Shown piece by piece: positions 26,455 to 36,900 of a stretch of 64,000 nt of DNA. Each line of letters opens with the position of its first letter. Positions within the stretch are counted from its first letter, which is position 1. The translations under genes were made by a program, and so were the position numbers. Source of the stretch: Anaerolineales bacterium (GTDB lineage: Bacteria > Chloroflexota > Anaerolineae > Anaerolineales > Villigracilaceae); the NCBI GenBank assembly GCA_016934715.1, contig JAFGSI010000048.1, positions 62,001-126,000 of the forward strand, read 5' to 3'. Below the pieces are notes generated by a model, which was given only the letters and a program-made list of their open reading frames with translations, was not told the DNA's origin and searched no databases.

Positions 26455-27309
26455 CTACGGGCCCGGTGGGAAGACTTCCAGAACGGTGAAGTCGACCCAG
26501 AACAGGGCGCTGGTGTTGGGCACGTTCTCCAGGATCGCCCGGCCAATGTCTCCGGGCGGGTCGGCGAGCTGGCTCCACCAATGGCGATCGGCCGGGTAGC
26601 CGTACTGGAAACCGACTGCGGCAGGAGCGAAGTGGCGACCCCAGGCGCTGAACTCGGCGACCATCTGCTCGAATGATTCGAACTGCTGACTGTCGTCGAC
26701 AAAGACCAGCCCGTCCCGTTCGGTTGGAGGCAGGTAGGCCGGATCCCAGTGCTTGAGGAACAGCAGGTAGTCCCGGTCGTGGCGGCGGACGGCCGCGACC
26801 CACTGGCGGGCCTGGGCGTCGGTGACCGGGGTGCCCTCGGCCGACCCGTCGGACTGGAACCACTCGACATCCACGCCGAAGCCGATCACGCAGGGATGCT
26901 GGCTGTACTGACCCAGGACCTGATCGATCAGGCCGGGTATGTCCGCGTGGCCCGGCTCGACCTGCAGCCAGACCTGGAGGCCGCGTTCGTCGAACAGATC
27001 GAGGGTGGCCTCATTCATGTCGACGTAGGTGAAGGTCACCAGCGGGTCGTCGGTCTCGGCCGGGAAAGACAGATAGGTGCCGTTGCCGGTGAAGATCCCG
27101 ACGATCCAGATCGCCTGCGGGGTTGCCCCATCAAAGCGGGCGGCCATTTGTTCGCCGACCGCGGCCCAGTAGGCCGGGCCGGGATCAGACGGAGGCCCGT
27201 AGGTGGAATAGCGAAAGCCTGCCCCGAGCGCGGCGGCGGACGGATTCACGGCTGCACATCCGCTGACCAGGAGCATGATGAATAGTGGAAGAGTTTTTCC
27301 AAATTGCAC
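26455..27309 (-). CDS. lipoprotein, TIM-barrel-like, tandem paralogue
   Basis: 284 residues with a GTG start and GGGAGG about 7 bases upstream. The signal peptide MQFGKTLPLFIMLLVSGC has lipobox VSGC. Mature-part blocks are shared with the 285-residue lipoprotein downstream: GAGFRYSTYG, PAYWAAVGEQMAARF, YVDMNEATLDLFDERG, GFGVDVEWFQ and FWVDFTVLEVFPP. The function is unknown; an extracellular carbohydrate-binding or hydrolytic role is possible. The 33-bp gap to its paralogue supports cotranscription. The ABC-2 transporter upstream is separated by 187 bp with hairpins, so it may be a separate unit. Confidence 0.8.
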   Translation of the reverse strand: MQFGKTLPLFIMLLVSGCAAVNPSAAALGAGFRYSTYGPPSDPGPAYWAAVGEQMAARFDGATPQAIWIVGIFTGNGTYLSFPAETDDPLVTFTYVDMNEATLDLFDERGLQVWLQVEPGHADIPGLIDQVLGQYSQHPCVIGFGVDVEWFQSDGSAEGTPVTDAQARQWVAAVRRHDRDYLLFLKHWDPAYLPPTERDGLVFVDDSQQFESFEQMVAEFSAWGRHFAPAAVGFQYGYPADRHWWSQLADPPGDIGRAILENVPNTSALFWVDFTVLEVFPPGP

Positions 27310-27457
27310 AGTGTGCCTCCCTTCTTCCTGCTGCTTGCATGCAGTTCCGGGCGGAAGCGGTAAAAAGCGATCGACAGACGAAGATTCGGGTCCAACTCTT
27401 TCCGCCGGGCTCTGGTAAAAGTATAGCCGAAATTCACACCGGGACCGGGTACATCAT

Positions 27458-27483
27458 GCTCCCTAAAGGGAGCCCTCCGAGGG
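27458..27483 (-). terminator. consecutive hairpins after the ABC-2 operon
   Basis: GCTCCC-TAAA-GGGAGC is immediately followed by CCCT-CCG-AGGG. There is no T-run on the minus strand, so termination is uncertain. The position, just past the last permease gene, suits an operon end. Confidence 0.4.
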
Positions 27484-27496
27484 TTCGACCGGGCGT

Positions 27497-28294
27497 TCAC
27501 GAACCGGTGCCGGTGTAACTGTTGACGCCCTGGGTCCAGATCCAGTACATCAGGGCGAACAGGGCGATGCCGATCAGGGGCGAGGCATAGACCAGCGGCG
27601 AGACCTGCTCCGGGCGCAGGAACAGCTGCGAGGGGTAGAAGGCCACGAATCCGATCGGGATGATGTAGGTGAAGGTGAAGCGGAAGGCGCCGTCGAAGAT
27701 GCTCATCGGGTATGGGGCGAACTCGCGCAGCTTCCAGGCCAGTCCAAGCACCGGCCACGAATCGACCACCCAGAAGGCTGCGCAGGTGGCGATCAGGACC
27801 ACTGCGACCTGGACCAGGGCTGCGCTGAACAGGGTGACCAGCAGCAGGATGACCCGGGCGGCCGTCCAGGAGATCTCGAGTTGAGTCGAGGCGTAGATCA
27901 GCAGTCCAATCCCGACCAGCAGCTGGGTCAGCCCTTTCAGATCGAACATTTCGGACATGTAGTAGAACATCATGTTGAGCGGCCGAAAGTAGTATTTAAG
28001 GAAGGTCCCCTGGCGGATGTGGAAACGCAGTTGCCAGAAATGGTCGAAGAGGATCTGCATCGGAGAGATGGCGATCATGTAGAATGCGTAAATGAAGACC
28101 ATCTCCATGAAAGTCCAGCCGGCCAGGTCATTGATCGAGTTGAACAGGATCCAGAACACGGCCAGGGTGGCCAGGCTTGAGAAGAACATCCCGATCGAAC
28201 TGACCAGGAAGTCGGCCCGGTACTGCATGCGGGCCTTGATGTACTGGGCTTCGATGATGAAATACAGACGCAGGTATCTGGCCAGGGTCCGCAT
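27497..28294 (-). CDS. ABC-2 type transporter permease
   Basis: 265 residues with about six hydrophobic helices and no signal peptide. The start YLRLYFIIEAQYIKARMQYRAD and the overall pattern suit the DUF990/COG3694-like permease group that works with a second permease and a COG4586-like ATPase. One base separates its ATG from the stop of the sister permease, so the genes are coupled. The exported or imported substrate is not known. The orientation of such systems is usually export. Confidence 0.85.
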   Translation of the reverse strand: MRTLARYLRLYFIIEAQYIKARMQYRADFLVSSIGMFFSSLATLAVFWILFNSINDLAGWTFMEMVFIYAFYMIAISPMQILFDHFWQLRFHIRQGTFLKYYFRPLNMMFYYMSEMFDLKGLTQLLVGIGLLIYASTQLEISWTAARVILLLVTLFSAALVQVAVVLIATCAAFWVVDSWPVLGLAWKLREFAPYPMSIFDGAFRFTFTYIIPIGFVAFYPSQLFLRPEQVSPLVYASPLIGIALFALMYWIWTQGVNSYTGTGS

Positions 28295-28295
28295 G

Positions 28296-29087
28296 TCAGC
28301 CTCCGGCGATGCGCAGGACCTTGATGGCCTGACCGTAGAACAGACGGGTCAGTACGACCAGGACGACTGCCCAGGTGGCCTGGACCCCCAGCATTGGCAG
28401 GAAGGTCTCCCAGCCCTGGTCGGGACGGGTGACCAGCATCAGCGGGGTGTGGTAGATGGCCTGGAAGGGCAGCCAGCGTAGGACGGCCTGAAGGCCTGCG
28501 GGGAAGAACTGCAGCGGAATCAGGGCCCCGGAGAGCACGGTGATGATGATTTCCTTGGTCATCGAGATGCCCCAGTTGGAATCGATGTAGAAGGCCAGCA
28601 GGCCGACGAAGTAGTCGAAGCAGAAGCTGATCAGCAGTGCCAGCAGCAGGCTGAGCGGGAAAAGCGCCAGCCCCAACCCGAGCGGGATGCTGACCTTGAA
28701 GACCAGGGTCAGGATCAGCACGGTTGGAAGGGTGATGGCGGCCAGGTTCATCAGTGTCGCGCCCAGGCTGTAGGCCAGCATGAGCAGCTGCAGGTCGAGC
28801 GGCTTGGTCAGGTGGACGGCGATGATACCTTCGCGGATCTCGTAGGCGATCTCCCAGTCGGCGTAGGTCTTGAGCAGGATGAAGACCGTGCTGCCCAGGG
28901 CCACGTAGAGGTAGGTTTCGTTGAAGGTCAGGCCGCGCAGGGTCTCGGCTCCCTGGTAGATGCTGCGCCACAGGTAGTAGGCCACCCCCAGGTAGATGAT
29001 GTTCCCAAGGATGGAGAACAGAAAGCCGAAACGGTAGACCAGCCCGACCATGAACGAACCGCGAGCCAGGGCCCAATAGGATCTCAT
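28296..29087 (-). CDS. ABC-2 type transporter permease
   Basis: 263 residues with about six hydrophobic helices (ILGNIIYLGVAYYLWRSIY near the N-terminus). It matches the DUF990/COG4587-like permease that pairs with the second permease just downstream. Its ATG overlaps the end of the ATPase gene by 4 bp. The two permeases probably form a heterodimer. Confidence 0.85.
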   Translation of the reverse strand: MRSYWALARGSFMVGLVYRFGFLFSILGNIIYLGVAYYLWRSIYQGAETLRGLTFNETYLYVALGSTVFILLKTYADWEIAYEIREGIIAVHLTKPLDLQLLMLAYSLGATLMNLAAITLPTVLILTLVFKVSIPLGLGLALFPLSLLLALLISFCFDYFVGLLAFYIDSNWGISMTKEIIITVLSGALIPLQFFPAGLQAVLRWLPFQAIYHTPLMLVTRPDQGWETFLPMLGVQATWAVVLVVLTRLFYGQAIKVLRIAGG

Positions 29088-30106
29088 CCCAACGCCCCCT
29101 CGTAGACCTGCTGGACGACCTTCTCCATCGAGATCTCGACGATGCGCACGTCGAAGACCGGGAAGGTCTTCATGATGAAGTTAAGCACATCAGAGAGCGG
29201 TGTGCGGGCCTGGTCGATGGTCACATCGGTCCAGAGTTCCTCGATCGAGGCGACGGTGACGCCGTGGTCGCGGCCGAAGCGCCCGGCGAGTTTTTCCCGC
29301 AGGCTGGACAGGGTGGTGTCGTCGAAGTCATCGATCTGCAGTTTCAGGGTCCGGTAGGCGCCGAACAGGGATGTGACCTTCTTGGTCGGGCCGTCGAAGA
29401 GGATTTTGCCCTTATCGAGGATGATGATCCGCCGGCAGAGGGCCTCTACGTCACCCAGATCATGGGTGGTCAGGATGATGGTCGTGCCCCGGACCCGATT
29501 GAGTTCAGAGACGACGGAGCGGATCTTGGCCTTGATCGAGACGTCCAGCCCGATGGTCGGCTCGTCGAGGAAGACCACCTGCGGGTTGTGCAGGAAGGAG
29601 GCGCTGATGTCACACAGCATGCGCTGGCCGAGCGAAAGGGTACGCACCTGCTGGCTGTAGAGCTCCTTGAGACCGACCAGTTTTTCGAATACCTCCATGT
29701 GCCTGTCAAAGGTCGCCTGGTCGACGCGGTAGATCTCCTTCAGGATCTTGAAGGACTCGATGACCGGCAGGTCCCACCACAATTGGGTGCGCTGGCCGAA
29801 GACCACGCCCATGATCTGGGCCTGGCGGATGCGGTTTGCGTAGGGCACCTGACCATTGACCGTGATCGTCCCGGCGGTCGGTTTGAGGATCCCGGTCATC
29901 ATCTTGATGGTGGTTGATTTGCCAGCCCCGTTGGGTCCGATGTAGCCGACGATCTCACCCGGTTGGATGTCGAGCGCGATCCCGTCCACGGCCCTGACCG
30001 TGCGGTAGTCGCCCGAGAAGAGGTCGCGGAAAGCGCCGCCCAGTCCCTGGCGGCGGTTGAGGATCTTGAAATGTTTGCTGAGGTCTTGGATGTGGATGAG
30101 GCTCAT
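29084..30106 (-). CDS. ABC transporter ATP-binding protein
   Basis: 340 residues. Walker A is GPNGAGKSTTIKMMTG, the Q-loop region FGQRTQLWWDLP, the signature LSLGQRMLCD, Walker B VVFLDEPTIGLD and the switch His in TTHDLGD. A C-terminal extension of about 90 residues follows, as in COG4586-type ATPases. It energises the two permeases encoded immediately downstream with overlapping or 1-bp junctions. An extended -10 (TGGTAGAAT) sits about 36 bases upstream of the ATG. Confidence 0.92.
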   Translation of the reverse strand: MSLIHIQDLSKHFKILNRRQGLGGAFRDLFSGDYRTVRAVDGIALDIQPGEIVGYIGPNGAGKSTTIKMMTGILKPTAGTITVNGQVPYANRIRQAQIMGVVFGQRTQLWWDLPVIESFKILKEIYRVDQATFDRHMEVFEKLVGLKELYSQQVRTLSLGQRMLCDISASFLHNPQVVFLDEPTIGLDVSIKAKIRSVVSELNRVRGTTIILTTHDLGDVEALCRRIIILDKGKILFDGPTKKVTSLFGAYRTLKLQIDDFDDTTLSSLREKLAGRFGRDHGVTVASIEELWTDVTIDQARTPLSDVLNFIMKTFPVFDVRIVEISMEKVVQQVYEGALG

Positions 30107-30141
30107 GGGCAGGTCCGGGTTGCGCTTGCGGAATTCTGCCC

Positions 30142-30150
30142 ATTCTACCA
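30142..30150 (-). promoter_or_regulatory. possible extended -10 for the ABC-2 operon
   Basis: The minus strand reads TGGTAGAAT between the IDI stop and the ATPase ATG. No -35 is obvious. Read-through from the IDI gene is an alternative. Confidence 0.35.
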
Positions 30151-30157
30151 GAAAGGG

Positions 30158-31192
30158 TCAGGGGGTGGGGAGAAGTAAGCGGTCCTTTAATGCACCCGTG
30201 GTTTGGGCTCCGGTGGCGAGCAGGACGACCTCGATCTGGCGCTTTGCCAATTTCATGGTTTCGACCGCCCGCTCGGACGAAACGGCGGCAGCCTTGAGAA
30301 ACTGGCCGGCCATGCCGCCCAGGGTTGCCCCCAGGGCCAGGCACTTGGCGATGTCGAGCCCGTCCTTCAGCCCTCCGCTGGCGAAGACTGTCAAGCCAGG
30401 CGCGGCCCGCCTGACCATCTGGATCGACTCGGCGGTCGGGATGCCCCAGCCAACGAAGGTCGCCGCCAGGCGGCGGGTAAATTCATCGGGAGCGCGGTGC
30501 ATCTCGACCTGCGACCAGGAGGTTCCCCCGGCGCCGGCCACGTCGATGGCGGCCACACCGCAGTCGGCCAGCAGCCGGGCGGTCCTTTCCGAGATCCCCC
30601 AGCCGACCTCCTTGGCGATGACCGGGACCTCCAGTTGCCTGCAGACCTGCTCGATCTTTCTGGCAAGCCCGGCCCAGTTGGTGTCCCCGGCGTCCTGGAC
30701 CGCCTCCTGCAGCGGGTTGAGATGCAGGATCAAGGCGTCAGCGGCGATCATCTCGACGGCCCGGCGGCACTCGTCGAGGCCGTAACCGTAATTCAACTGG
30801 ACCGCGCCCAGATTGGCGAAGAGCAGGATCTCGGGAGCGACCTTCCGGGCGATGGTGTAGGTGGGGGCCTGCTCGGGACGCTCGAGGGCGGCGCGCTGCG
30901 AGCCGAGGCCCATCGCCACCCCGACCTCCCGGGCGGCCACGGCCAGGCGCTGGTTGATCTCGCCGGCCAGTTCGGTCCCGCCGGTCATCGACGAGATCAG
31001 GATCGGGGCGGCGAGTCGCTTCCCGAACAGGGTCAGGGAAGTGTCGACCGACTCAAGGTCCAGTTCGGGCAGGGCCTCGTGGACAAAGTGGTAGTGCTCC
31101 AATCCACTGGTCAGGGCTGAACGGACATCCTGCTCGAGATTGATGCGGATGTGGTCGGACTTGCGTTGGTCGATCGGCGCAACTTTTTTCAT
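30158..31192 (-). CDS. fni: isopentenyl-diphosphate delta-isomerase, type 2 (FMN-dependent)
   Basis: 344 residues. It interconverts IPP and DMAPP using reduced FMN. Family blocks are visible: [60 protein letters not shown] and the FMN phosphate loop [15 protein letters not shown] chose the ATG opening [15 protein letters not shown], because the frame upstream runs antisense through the acyl carrier protein gene. A TATAAT lies 25-31 bases upstream. It supplies substrate to the polyprenyl synthase encoded 6 kb downstream on the same strand. Confidence 0.93.
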   Translation of the reverse strand: MKKVAPIDQRKSDHIRINLEQDVRSALTSGLEHYHFVHEALPELDLESVDTSLTLFGKRLAAPILISSMTGGTELAGEINQRLAVAAREVGVAMGLGSQRAALERPEQAPTYTIARKVAPEILLFANLGAVQLNYGYGLDECRRAVEMIAADALILHLNPLQEAVQDAGDTNWAGLARKIEQVCRQLEVPVIAKEVGWGISERTARLLADCGVAAIDVAGAGGTSWSQVEMHRAPDEFTRRLAATFVGWGIPTAESIQMVRRAAPGLTVFASGGLKDGLDIAKCLALGATLGGMAGQFLKAAAVSSERAVETMKLAKRQIEVVLLATGAQTTGALKDRLLLPTP

Positions 31193-31217
31193 CAGGCAGT
31201 GTTCCTGTCTTTGGAAT

Positions 31218-31223
31218 ATTATA
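31218..31223 (-). promoter_or_regulatory. -10 element of fni
   Basis: A perfect TATAAT on the minus strand lies 25 bases before the fni ATG. No good -35 is present at 16-18 bases, so another factor or weak promoter is likely. Confidence 0.5.
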
Positions 31224-31244
31224 CTGGCAGATTCCAGACATGGG

Positions 31245-31272
31245 TTGACAGTCCCAGCAGAAGGATTACAAT
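31245..31272 (+). promoter_or_regulatory. promoter of the acyl carrier protein gene
   Basis: TTGACA, a 16-base spacer and TACAAT, ending 32 bases before the ATG. It is divergent from the fni promoter within a 112-bp intergenic region. Confidence 0.8.
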
Positions 31273-31304
31273 AGGCCGGTAGAATTTCATAAGGAGACCA
31301 AGAA

Positions 31305-31544
31305 ATGGCAGACACTTTTGAAGAAGTCAAGGCAGTCATCGTGGACTTGTTGGGCGCCGACCCCGCCAAGGTCACCGCCGAGGCCCGCTTCCGCGAGGAC
31401 CTCGAGGCCGACTCGCTCGACCTGGTCGAGCTGATCATGAAATTCGAAGACGTCTTCGGCGCGGAGATCTCGGATGAGGATGCCCAGAAGATCACCTCGG
31501 TCGGCGAAGCCGTGACCTATATCGACTCCCATAATAAGAAGTAA
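31305..31544 (+). CDS. acpP: acyl carrier protein
   Basis: 79 residues, the usual ACP length and acidity. The phosphopantetheine attachment Ser is S37 in [16 protein letters not shown] lies 8 bases before the ATG. It carries acyl chains as thioesters in fatty acid or related synthesis. No other fatty-acid synthesis gene is adjacent: it is flanked by divergent fni and convergent sucD, and it has its own promoter and terminator. Confidence 0.95.
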   Translation: MADTFEEVKAVIVDLLGADPAKVTAEARFREDLEADSLDLVELIMKFEDVFGAEISDEDAQKITSVGEAVTYIDSHNKK

Positions 31545-31571
31545 TGCGCTTCGAAAGCGTAGACCATCATC

Positions 31572-31606
31572 AGTCTGACCGGATCGCAAGGACCGGTTGG
31601 ACTTTT
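31572..31606 (+). terminator. intrinsic terminator of acpP
   Basis: AGTC-TG-ACCGG pairs with CCGGT-TG-GACT (symmetric TG/TG internal loop) around a 10-base loop, followed by TTTT. Confidence 0.6.
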
Positions 31607-31740
31607 GTATTGCTGCTTCTTGCAGGAACTGCTGAACTGCAGTGGCCGCCAAGCAAGGGGGCGTAACGATTTCGGTTCGGATATTCACGCACAACTCTGT
31701 AATTTCCTGTTCGGACCGCACCCCCGCCCTTTCAAAGAAC

Positions 31741-31769
31741 TTCCCCGTCGTCCTCTAGACGACGGGGAA
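31741..31769 (-). terminator. hairpin terminator after sucD
   Basis: TTCCCCGTCGTC and GACGACGGGGAA form a perfect 12-bp stem with a 5-base loop, 5 bases past the sucD stop. The downstream minus-strand sequence (GTTCTTTG) is only weakly T-rich. It could also stop leftover plus-strand transcription from acpP. Confidence 0.65.
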
Positions 31770-31774
31770 GTTGG

Positions 31775-32638
31775 CTATTTCAACAGGTCGGGGATCTGTT
31801 CAGGGTGCTTGGCGACCTTGACCCCCGCCGCCTCGAGGGCCTTGACCTTGTCCTCGGCAGTGCCGGAACCTCCCTCGATGATCGCCCCGGCGTGGCCCAT
31901 GCGTTTCCCGGGAGGGGCGGTCTGACCGGCGATGAAAGAGACCACCGGCTTGGTCATCTGCTTGGCGATGAACTCGGCTGCCCGCTCCTCGTCGGTGCCA
32001 CCGATCTCGCCGATCATAACGACCTTCTCGGTGTGCGGGTCATCTTCGAACATGCGCAGGCAGTCGATGAAGTTCGTGCCGTTGACCGGGTCACCGCCAA
32101 TCCCGACGCAGGTGGTGGCGCCCATGCCGACCTGCTTGAGGGCGTAGAGCACCTCATAGGTCAGGGTGCCGGAGCGAGAAACACAGCCCACGTTGCCAGG
32201 GATGGCGATGTCGCCGGGGATGATGCCAACCTTGGCCTCGCCGGGGGTCAGCAGGCCGGGGCAGTTCGGACCGAGCAGACGGACGCCCTTCTGGTCGAGG
32301 TACTCGCGCACCCGCATCATGTCCTGGACCGGGATGCCCTCGGTGATGCAGACGATGAAGGGAATGCCGGCGTCGGCAGCTTCAAAGATCGCGTCGGGGG
32401 CGAAGCGGGCCGAGACGAAGATGATCGCGGTGTTGACCCCGGTGGCCTCGACGGCGGCGCGGCAGGAGTCGAAGACCGGGATCTTGCCATCCAGGACCCA
32501 TTCGCCGCCCTTGCCGGGGGTCACGCCCGAGACGACCTTGGTCCCATAGGCGACCATCTGGGCGGTGTGGAAGAGGCCTTCATTGCCTGTGATGCCCTGC
32601 ACCAGCAGGCGGGTGTTTTTGTTGACGAGAATGCTCAT
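31775..32638 (-). CDS. sucD: succinate-CoA ligase (ADP/GDP-forming), alpha subunit
   Basis: 287 residues. With SucC it interconverts succinyl-CoA and succinate with nucleotide triphosphate formation in the TCA cycle. The CoA-binding region (VQGITGNEG), [15 protein letters not shown] and the phosphohistidine segment [12 protein letters not shown] are present. I chose the ATG of MSILVNKN, with GGAGG 5 bases upstream. It follows sucC by 10 bp in the usual order. Confidence 0.96.
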   Translation of the reverse strand: MSILVNKNTRLLVQGITGNEGLFHTAQMVAYGTKVVSGVTPGKGGEWVLDGKIPVFDSCRAAVEATGVNTAIIFVSARFAPDAIFEAADAGIPFIVCITEGIPVQDMMRVREYLDQKGVRLLGPNCPGLLTPGEAKVGIIPGDIAIPGNVGCVSRSGTLTYEVLYALKQVGMGATTCVGIGGDPVNGTNFIDCLRMFEDDPHTEKVVMIGEIGGTDEERAAEFIAKQMTKPVVSFIAGQTAPPGKRMGHAGAIIEGGSGTAEDKVKALEAAGVKVAKHPEQIPDLLK

Positions 32639-32648
32639 TTTGGCCTCC

Positions 32649-33782
32649 TTATGCCTTCGCCGCCGCAACGGCTTTCTGGGCCGCGTCGGCCAGGGTCTCT
32701 GCGGTGGTCATGTCAGCGTCGGCGAGCAGTCTGCGGCCTTCCTCGGCGTTCGTGCCCACCAGGCGGACGACCATCGGGATCTGGGGCTTGACCTCCTCGA
32801 GAGCGGTCAGGATGCCCCGGGCAACCTCGTCGCAGCGGGTGATGCCGCCGAAAACGTTGAACAGGATCGCTTTCACGTTCTTGTCGGACAGAATGATGCG
32901 CAGCGCGGCTGCCACCTTGTCGGCGCTGGCGCCGCCACCGATGTCCAGGAAGTTGGCTGGCTCGCCGCCGAACAGCTTGACGATGTCCATGGTGGTCATT
33001 GCCAGGCCGGCGCCATTGACCATGCAGCCGATGTTTCCGTCGAGCTTGATGAACGACAGCCCGTACTTGCGGGCCTCGGTCTCGCCGGGGGCTTCCTCGT
33101 CGGCATCCCGCATCTCGGCCAGTTCGGGATGGCGGAAAAGGGCATTGTCGTCGAGCAGCATCTTGCCGTCCAGGGCCGCCAGCTGCTTTTCCTTTAGAAT
33201 GACCAGCGGGTTGATCTCAGCCAGGGTGGCATCGCATTCCAGGTAGGCCTGCCACAGGCCGTGGCAGATCTCGCCGAACTGCTTCCAATACTGTTTGGGC
33301 AGGTCGATGCCAACGGCGATGTCGCGGGCCTGGTAGTCGCGCAGCCCGAGCAGCGGATCGATGTGGACCTTGATGATCTTTTCCGGCGTGGTGCGGGCGA
33401 CTTCTTCGATATCGACGCCGCCGGCCGCCGATGCCATCAGGACTGGACGCCGGGCGGTGCGGTCGTTGGTGATGCCCAGGTAGATCTCCTGGTCGATGTT
33501 GGCGGCCGGGTCGACCAGCACCTTGCGCACCGGCAGGCCCTTGATCTCCATCCCCAGGATCTGGGTGGCCATGTCTTCGGCTTCCTTGGGGGTCTTGGCC
33601 AGGCGGATGCCGCCAGCCTTGCCGCGCCCGCCGACCAGGACCTGCGATTTAACCACCACGCGGCCGCCCAGTTCCTCAGCGATCTGCCTCGCCTCGCTGG
33701 CGGTGGCCGCGACGCGTCCCTTGGGGACCGGGATGCCGTACCTGCCAAAAATCTGTTTCGATTGATATTCGTGGAGTTTCAT
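32649..33782 (-). CDS. sucC: succinate-CoA ligase, beta subunit
   Basis: 377 residues with an ATP-grasp fold. The N-terminus [20 protein letters not shown] is diagnostic. [16 protein letters not shown] is the nucleotide-binding segment, and [14 protein letters not shown] and [13 protein letters not shown] are further family blocks. Two ATGs are adjacent; the second is favoured because GGAG lies 6 bases before it and only 3 before the first. It is cotranscribed with sucD. Confidence 0.96.
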   Translation of the reverse strand: MKLHEYQSKQIFGRYGIPVPKGRVAATASEARQIAEELGGRVVVKSQVLVGGRGKAGGIRLAKTPKEAEDMATQILGMEIKGLPVRKVLVDPAANIDQEIYLGITNDRTARRPVLMASAAGGVDIEEVARTTPEKIIKVHIDPLLGLRDYQARDIAVGIDLPKQYWKQFGEICHGLWQAYLECDATLAEINPLVILKEKQLAALDGKMLLDDNALFRHPELAEMRDADEEAPGETEARKYGLSFIKLDGNIGCMVNGAGLAMTTMDIVKLFGGEPANFLDIGGGASADKVAAALRIILSDKNVKAILFNVFGGITRCDEVARGILTALEEVKPQIPMVVRLVGTNAEEGRRLLADADMTTAETLADAAQKAVAAAKA

Positions 33783-33816
33783 CATTTTCTCCGTGTTGGA
33801 TTTCACAAACGACGGG

Positions 33817-33825
33817 ATTATACCA
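33817..33825 (-). promoter_or_regulatory. extended -10 promoter of sucCD
   Basis: The minus strand reads TGGTATAAT, a consensus extended -10, 34 bases before the sucC ATG. There is no clear -35. Confidence 0.6.
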
Positions 33826-33907
33826 CCCTGCGCTTTTCCTTCCACCTGTCATTCTACATACAGTTAGGGTGAAGAAACGAACAACCTCCTGGTCCGCTCT
33901 GGGGCAC

Positions 33908-36900
33908 TCATCTCTCGCAGTAGTTGCTGTTGACCCAGCCGGGAAGGTCGCCCACCTGTACGGCGATCCAGTCGCCTTCGGGGGAGGAGTCGAGCAGGAC
34001 GAGCTCAAGTCCTTCCGGCAGAACATCCACGATGGAGCAGGAGGTGCCCGGGCAGGAACGCAGGTTCAGCCAGCCGCCGGTTGATCCTGTGGATACGCGG
34101 CAGGTTTCCGGCGGCGGGATCACGTCCGGGCTGGATTCGGCCGGCGGCTCGACGGGAACCACCGGGATCTCCAGGAACGTGGTCGTGGGGGGAAAGCGCA
34201 TCAGGCGGTGGTTGCCGGCGTCGGTGACCCACACGCGGCCCTGGCTGTCGACGGCCACCGCGGCAGCGATGCCGATGCTCTCCGGGCCGAAACCCAGGTC
34301 GCCCCAGGCGCGCACGAACAGGCCCTGGTCGGTGAACTCGAGCACGCGCCCCAGCCCGGGGTCGGTGACAAAGACCCGACCGAAAGCGTCCACCGTCAGG
34401 AAGGGCTTGTTGTCCAGCGAGTCCCCGTACCAGCCGGTGATGTCCCATTGGCCGACCGGGATGAAGACCAGACCGCCAGCATCCGGGGTAAAGACCTGGA
34501 TGCGCCGGTTCCAGGTGTCGGCCACGTAGACGCGCCCGTCCGGGCCGACCGCCACGCCGGTCGGTTCGTCGAACTGCCCGGCCCCCATGCCGGCCGTGCC
34601 GAACTGGGTCAGATACAGGCCGTCGGCGTCATAGATCAGGATGCGCTTGTTGCCGGTATCGGCGACGTAGACCCGCCCCTGGCTGTCGACCGCGATGCCG
34701 CGCGGGCCCCAGTAGCCGTAGGGGTCGGCGATCTGGTCGAAGCCGGGATAGCCCCAGGCGGTCAGCGGCGTGCCGCTGCTGGTGAAGACCTGGACCCGGT
34801 GGTTCCAGGTATCGGTGACGTAAACCCGCTCTCCATCCGGCGAGACGGCCACTCCCCAGGGCTCGTTGAAGGTTCCCAGCGGGGCAACCTCGATGGCTGT
34901 CTGGGCAAATCCGCCCCAGCTGTCGAGAAATTGCCCATCCGCGCTGAAGTGTTGGATGCGGTGATTGCGCGAGTCGGCCACGTACAGGCTGTCGTCCGGG
35001 GCGACGGCTACGCCGCGCGGCGAGTCGAACAGGCCCGCGGCCTGACCGTGGGTCCCGATCAGGCTGTCGGCTGCCAGGACGATCAGCCCCTGCTCGTACG
35101 GGTCGACCGGTGCGGCGAAGGTTTCGCCGCTGCCGTATTCCCAGATCTGCTGGCCGAGGTCCCGCCGGACATACAGGCGCATGCGGCCTGACGGATTCCA
35201 GTTCTCGACCTGCACGGAGAGGCTGCCTGTCACGGCCGCGTAAGCCGTGTAATCCCGGTTGAGCCAGATGTCGAGCAGGGCCTGGCGCATGGCCGGGTTG
35301 GTGAGGGCCTCCCGAACCCGGGACCAGTTCAGGTGGAAATAATCCTGGTTAGGCCAGACCATGCGGATGTAGTCGAAGCGGAAGTAATTGTCTCCGACGA
35401 TCGCCCCGATGTCATCGAAATGGCTTTCATCGACCATGATGACCGGCACGGAACGCAGGCTCACATCCGGCGTGGAATAAACCTGCACGTTGGAGTAGTG
35501 GCGCAGGTACCAGCGGAACGGCCAGATGGTCCCGTAGCCCGTCCCGGCGTTGTCGGACGCGATCAGGAGCGTGTGATCAGCGCCGCTGGTGCGGGCGGCG
35601 ATCGTCTCGATCTGCCCGAGCGCGTCCCCGACCCCGGCTGCCCCGTGGGCATAGACCAGGTATTCGGTCGCTTCGTCGTAGTGGATGTAGGCGGCGCGCG
35701 TGGCGGCCCGGGCCGTCAGGACCGTCAGCAGGCCGAAGAAAGCCAGGGTCCCCAGGCGCAGGAACTGGGCCGCGCTCCAGCCGCGGGCGAGGTGCCAGAG
35801 CCCGGCGCCGCTTGCGGTGGCGATCATGAGCGTGCCCAGAAAGGCGTAGGTGGCCTGCAGCTGGACCAGGTCTTTGCCCTGGAAGGGCGGCTGCGCCCCG
35901 AGCAGTGTGAACAGGACTCGCAGGAAGGCCACCAGAAAAACACCCATCAGGACCAGGACCAGCCAGCCATGCTGCTGGCGGAAGGACCTTGGCTCGAAGC
36001 GTTCGATCAGTCGCCCCAGTGCCCAGCCGGTCAGCAGGATCATCGGCAGGGTGATGTGATAGGTCAGCCAGGGCATTTTCTCGCCGGCGATGGTGTAGGC
36101 CAGGAAGCTGCTGACTGCCCACCAGGCCAGCAGGGCAAAGGAATGCTCGCTTTCGTTTCCGGGGGCAGGTTCGACCTCCGGGGGTGGCTGCGGGCCCGCG
36201 AATTGGGCATCCTGCGGCTCGGGCCCGGGAAGTTCCTTGCGCAGCCGGAAACCCAGGGTGGCGGCCAGGCCGAACCCCAGGGCGGGCAGGAATTCATAGA
36301 TCGGGATCTGTACCAGGGCGTAGTAGTACCAGGGCTGGGCGCCGCGGGCGACCCCCTGCTGTTCGAGCCAGTAGCCGAGCGAACCGACCAATCCGGTGCC
36401 GAGGCCCGCAAGGTTGGTAAAGAGGGTCGTGTAGAAGATGGCAAAGATGCCCCAGAAGAGCAGCGCATACGTCCACCAGGCGGATGGCTTCCAGAGCAAC
36501 CCGATGGCGACCGAGACGGCGAAGAGCAGGATCACGGCCCGGGCAGTGAAAACGAGATCGGAGGCCGCGGCTGCCTGGGAGAAGTCGAAGACCTGCTTCA
36601 GGAACAGCCATGCATTCCAGTTGGGGGTCAGAGTTTCATAGTAGTTGATCGGGTTGCGGCCCAGCCAGCTGACCGGGAAGGCCGCCAGCTGCGGTAGGAC
36701 GACGGTCCCAAGCAGGATCAGGATATCGAAGGAACGCTCGCGGCGCAGGTTCTGCCAGCCGTAACCGGCGATCGCCAGGCCGGCGGCACCCAGCAGGAAG
36801 GCCGCCGCGCCGATCGCCAGGCCGCTTCCGATTCCGATGGCCATCGGTGGAGCGGGCTGTTCAAGCAGCGGCTGGTCCAGGAGCTGGGCTTCGGTCATTT

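Noticed and set aside
31193-31495. 101-codon N-terminal extension of type 2 IDI
   Set aside because: It is antisense to the acyl carrier protein gene and does not resemble the family N-terminus.
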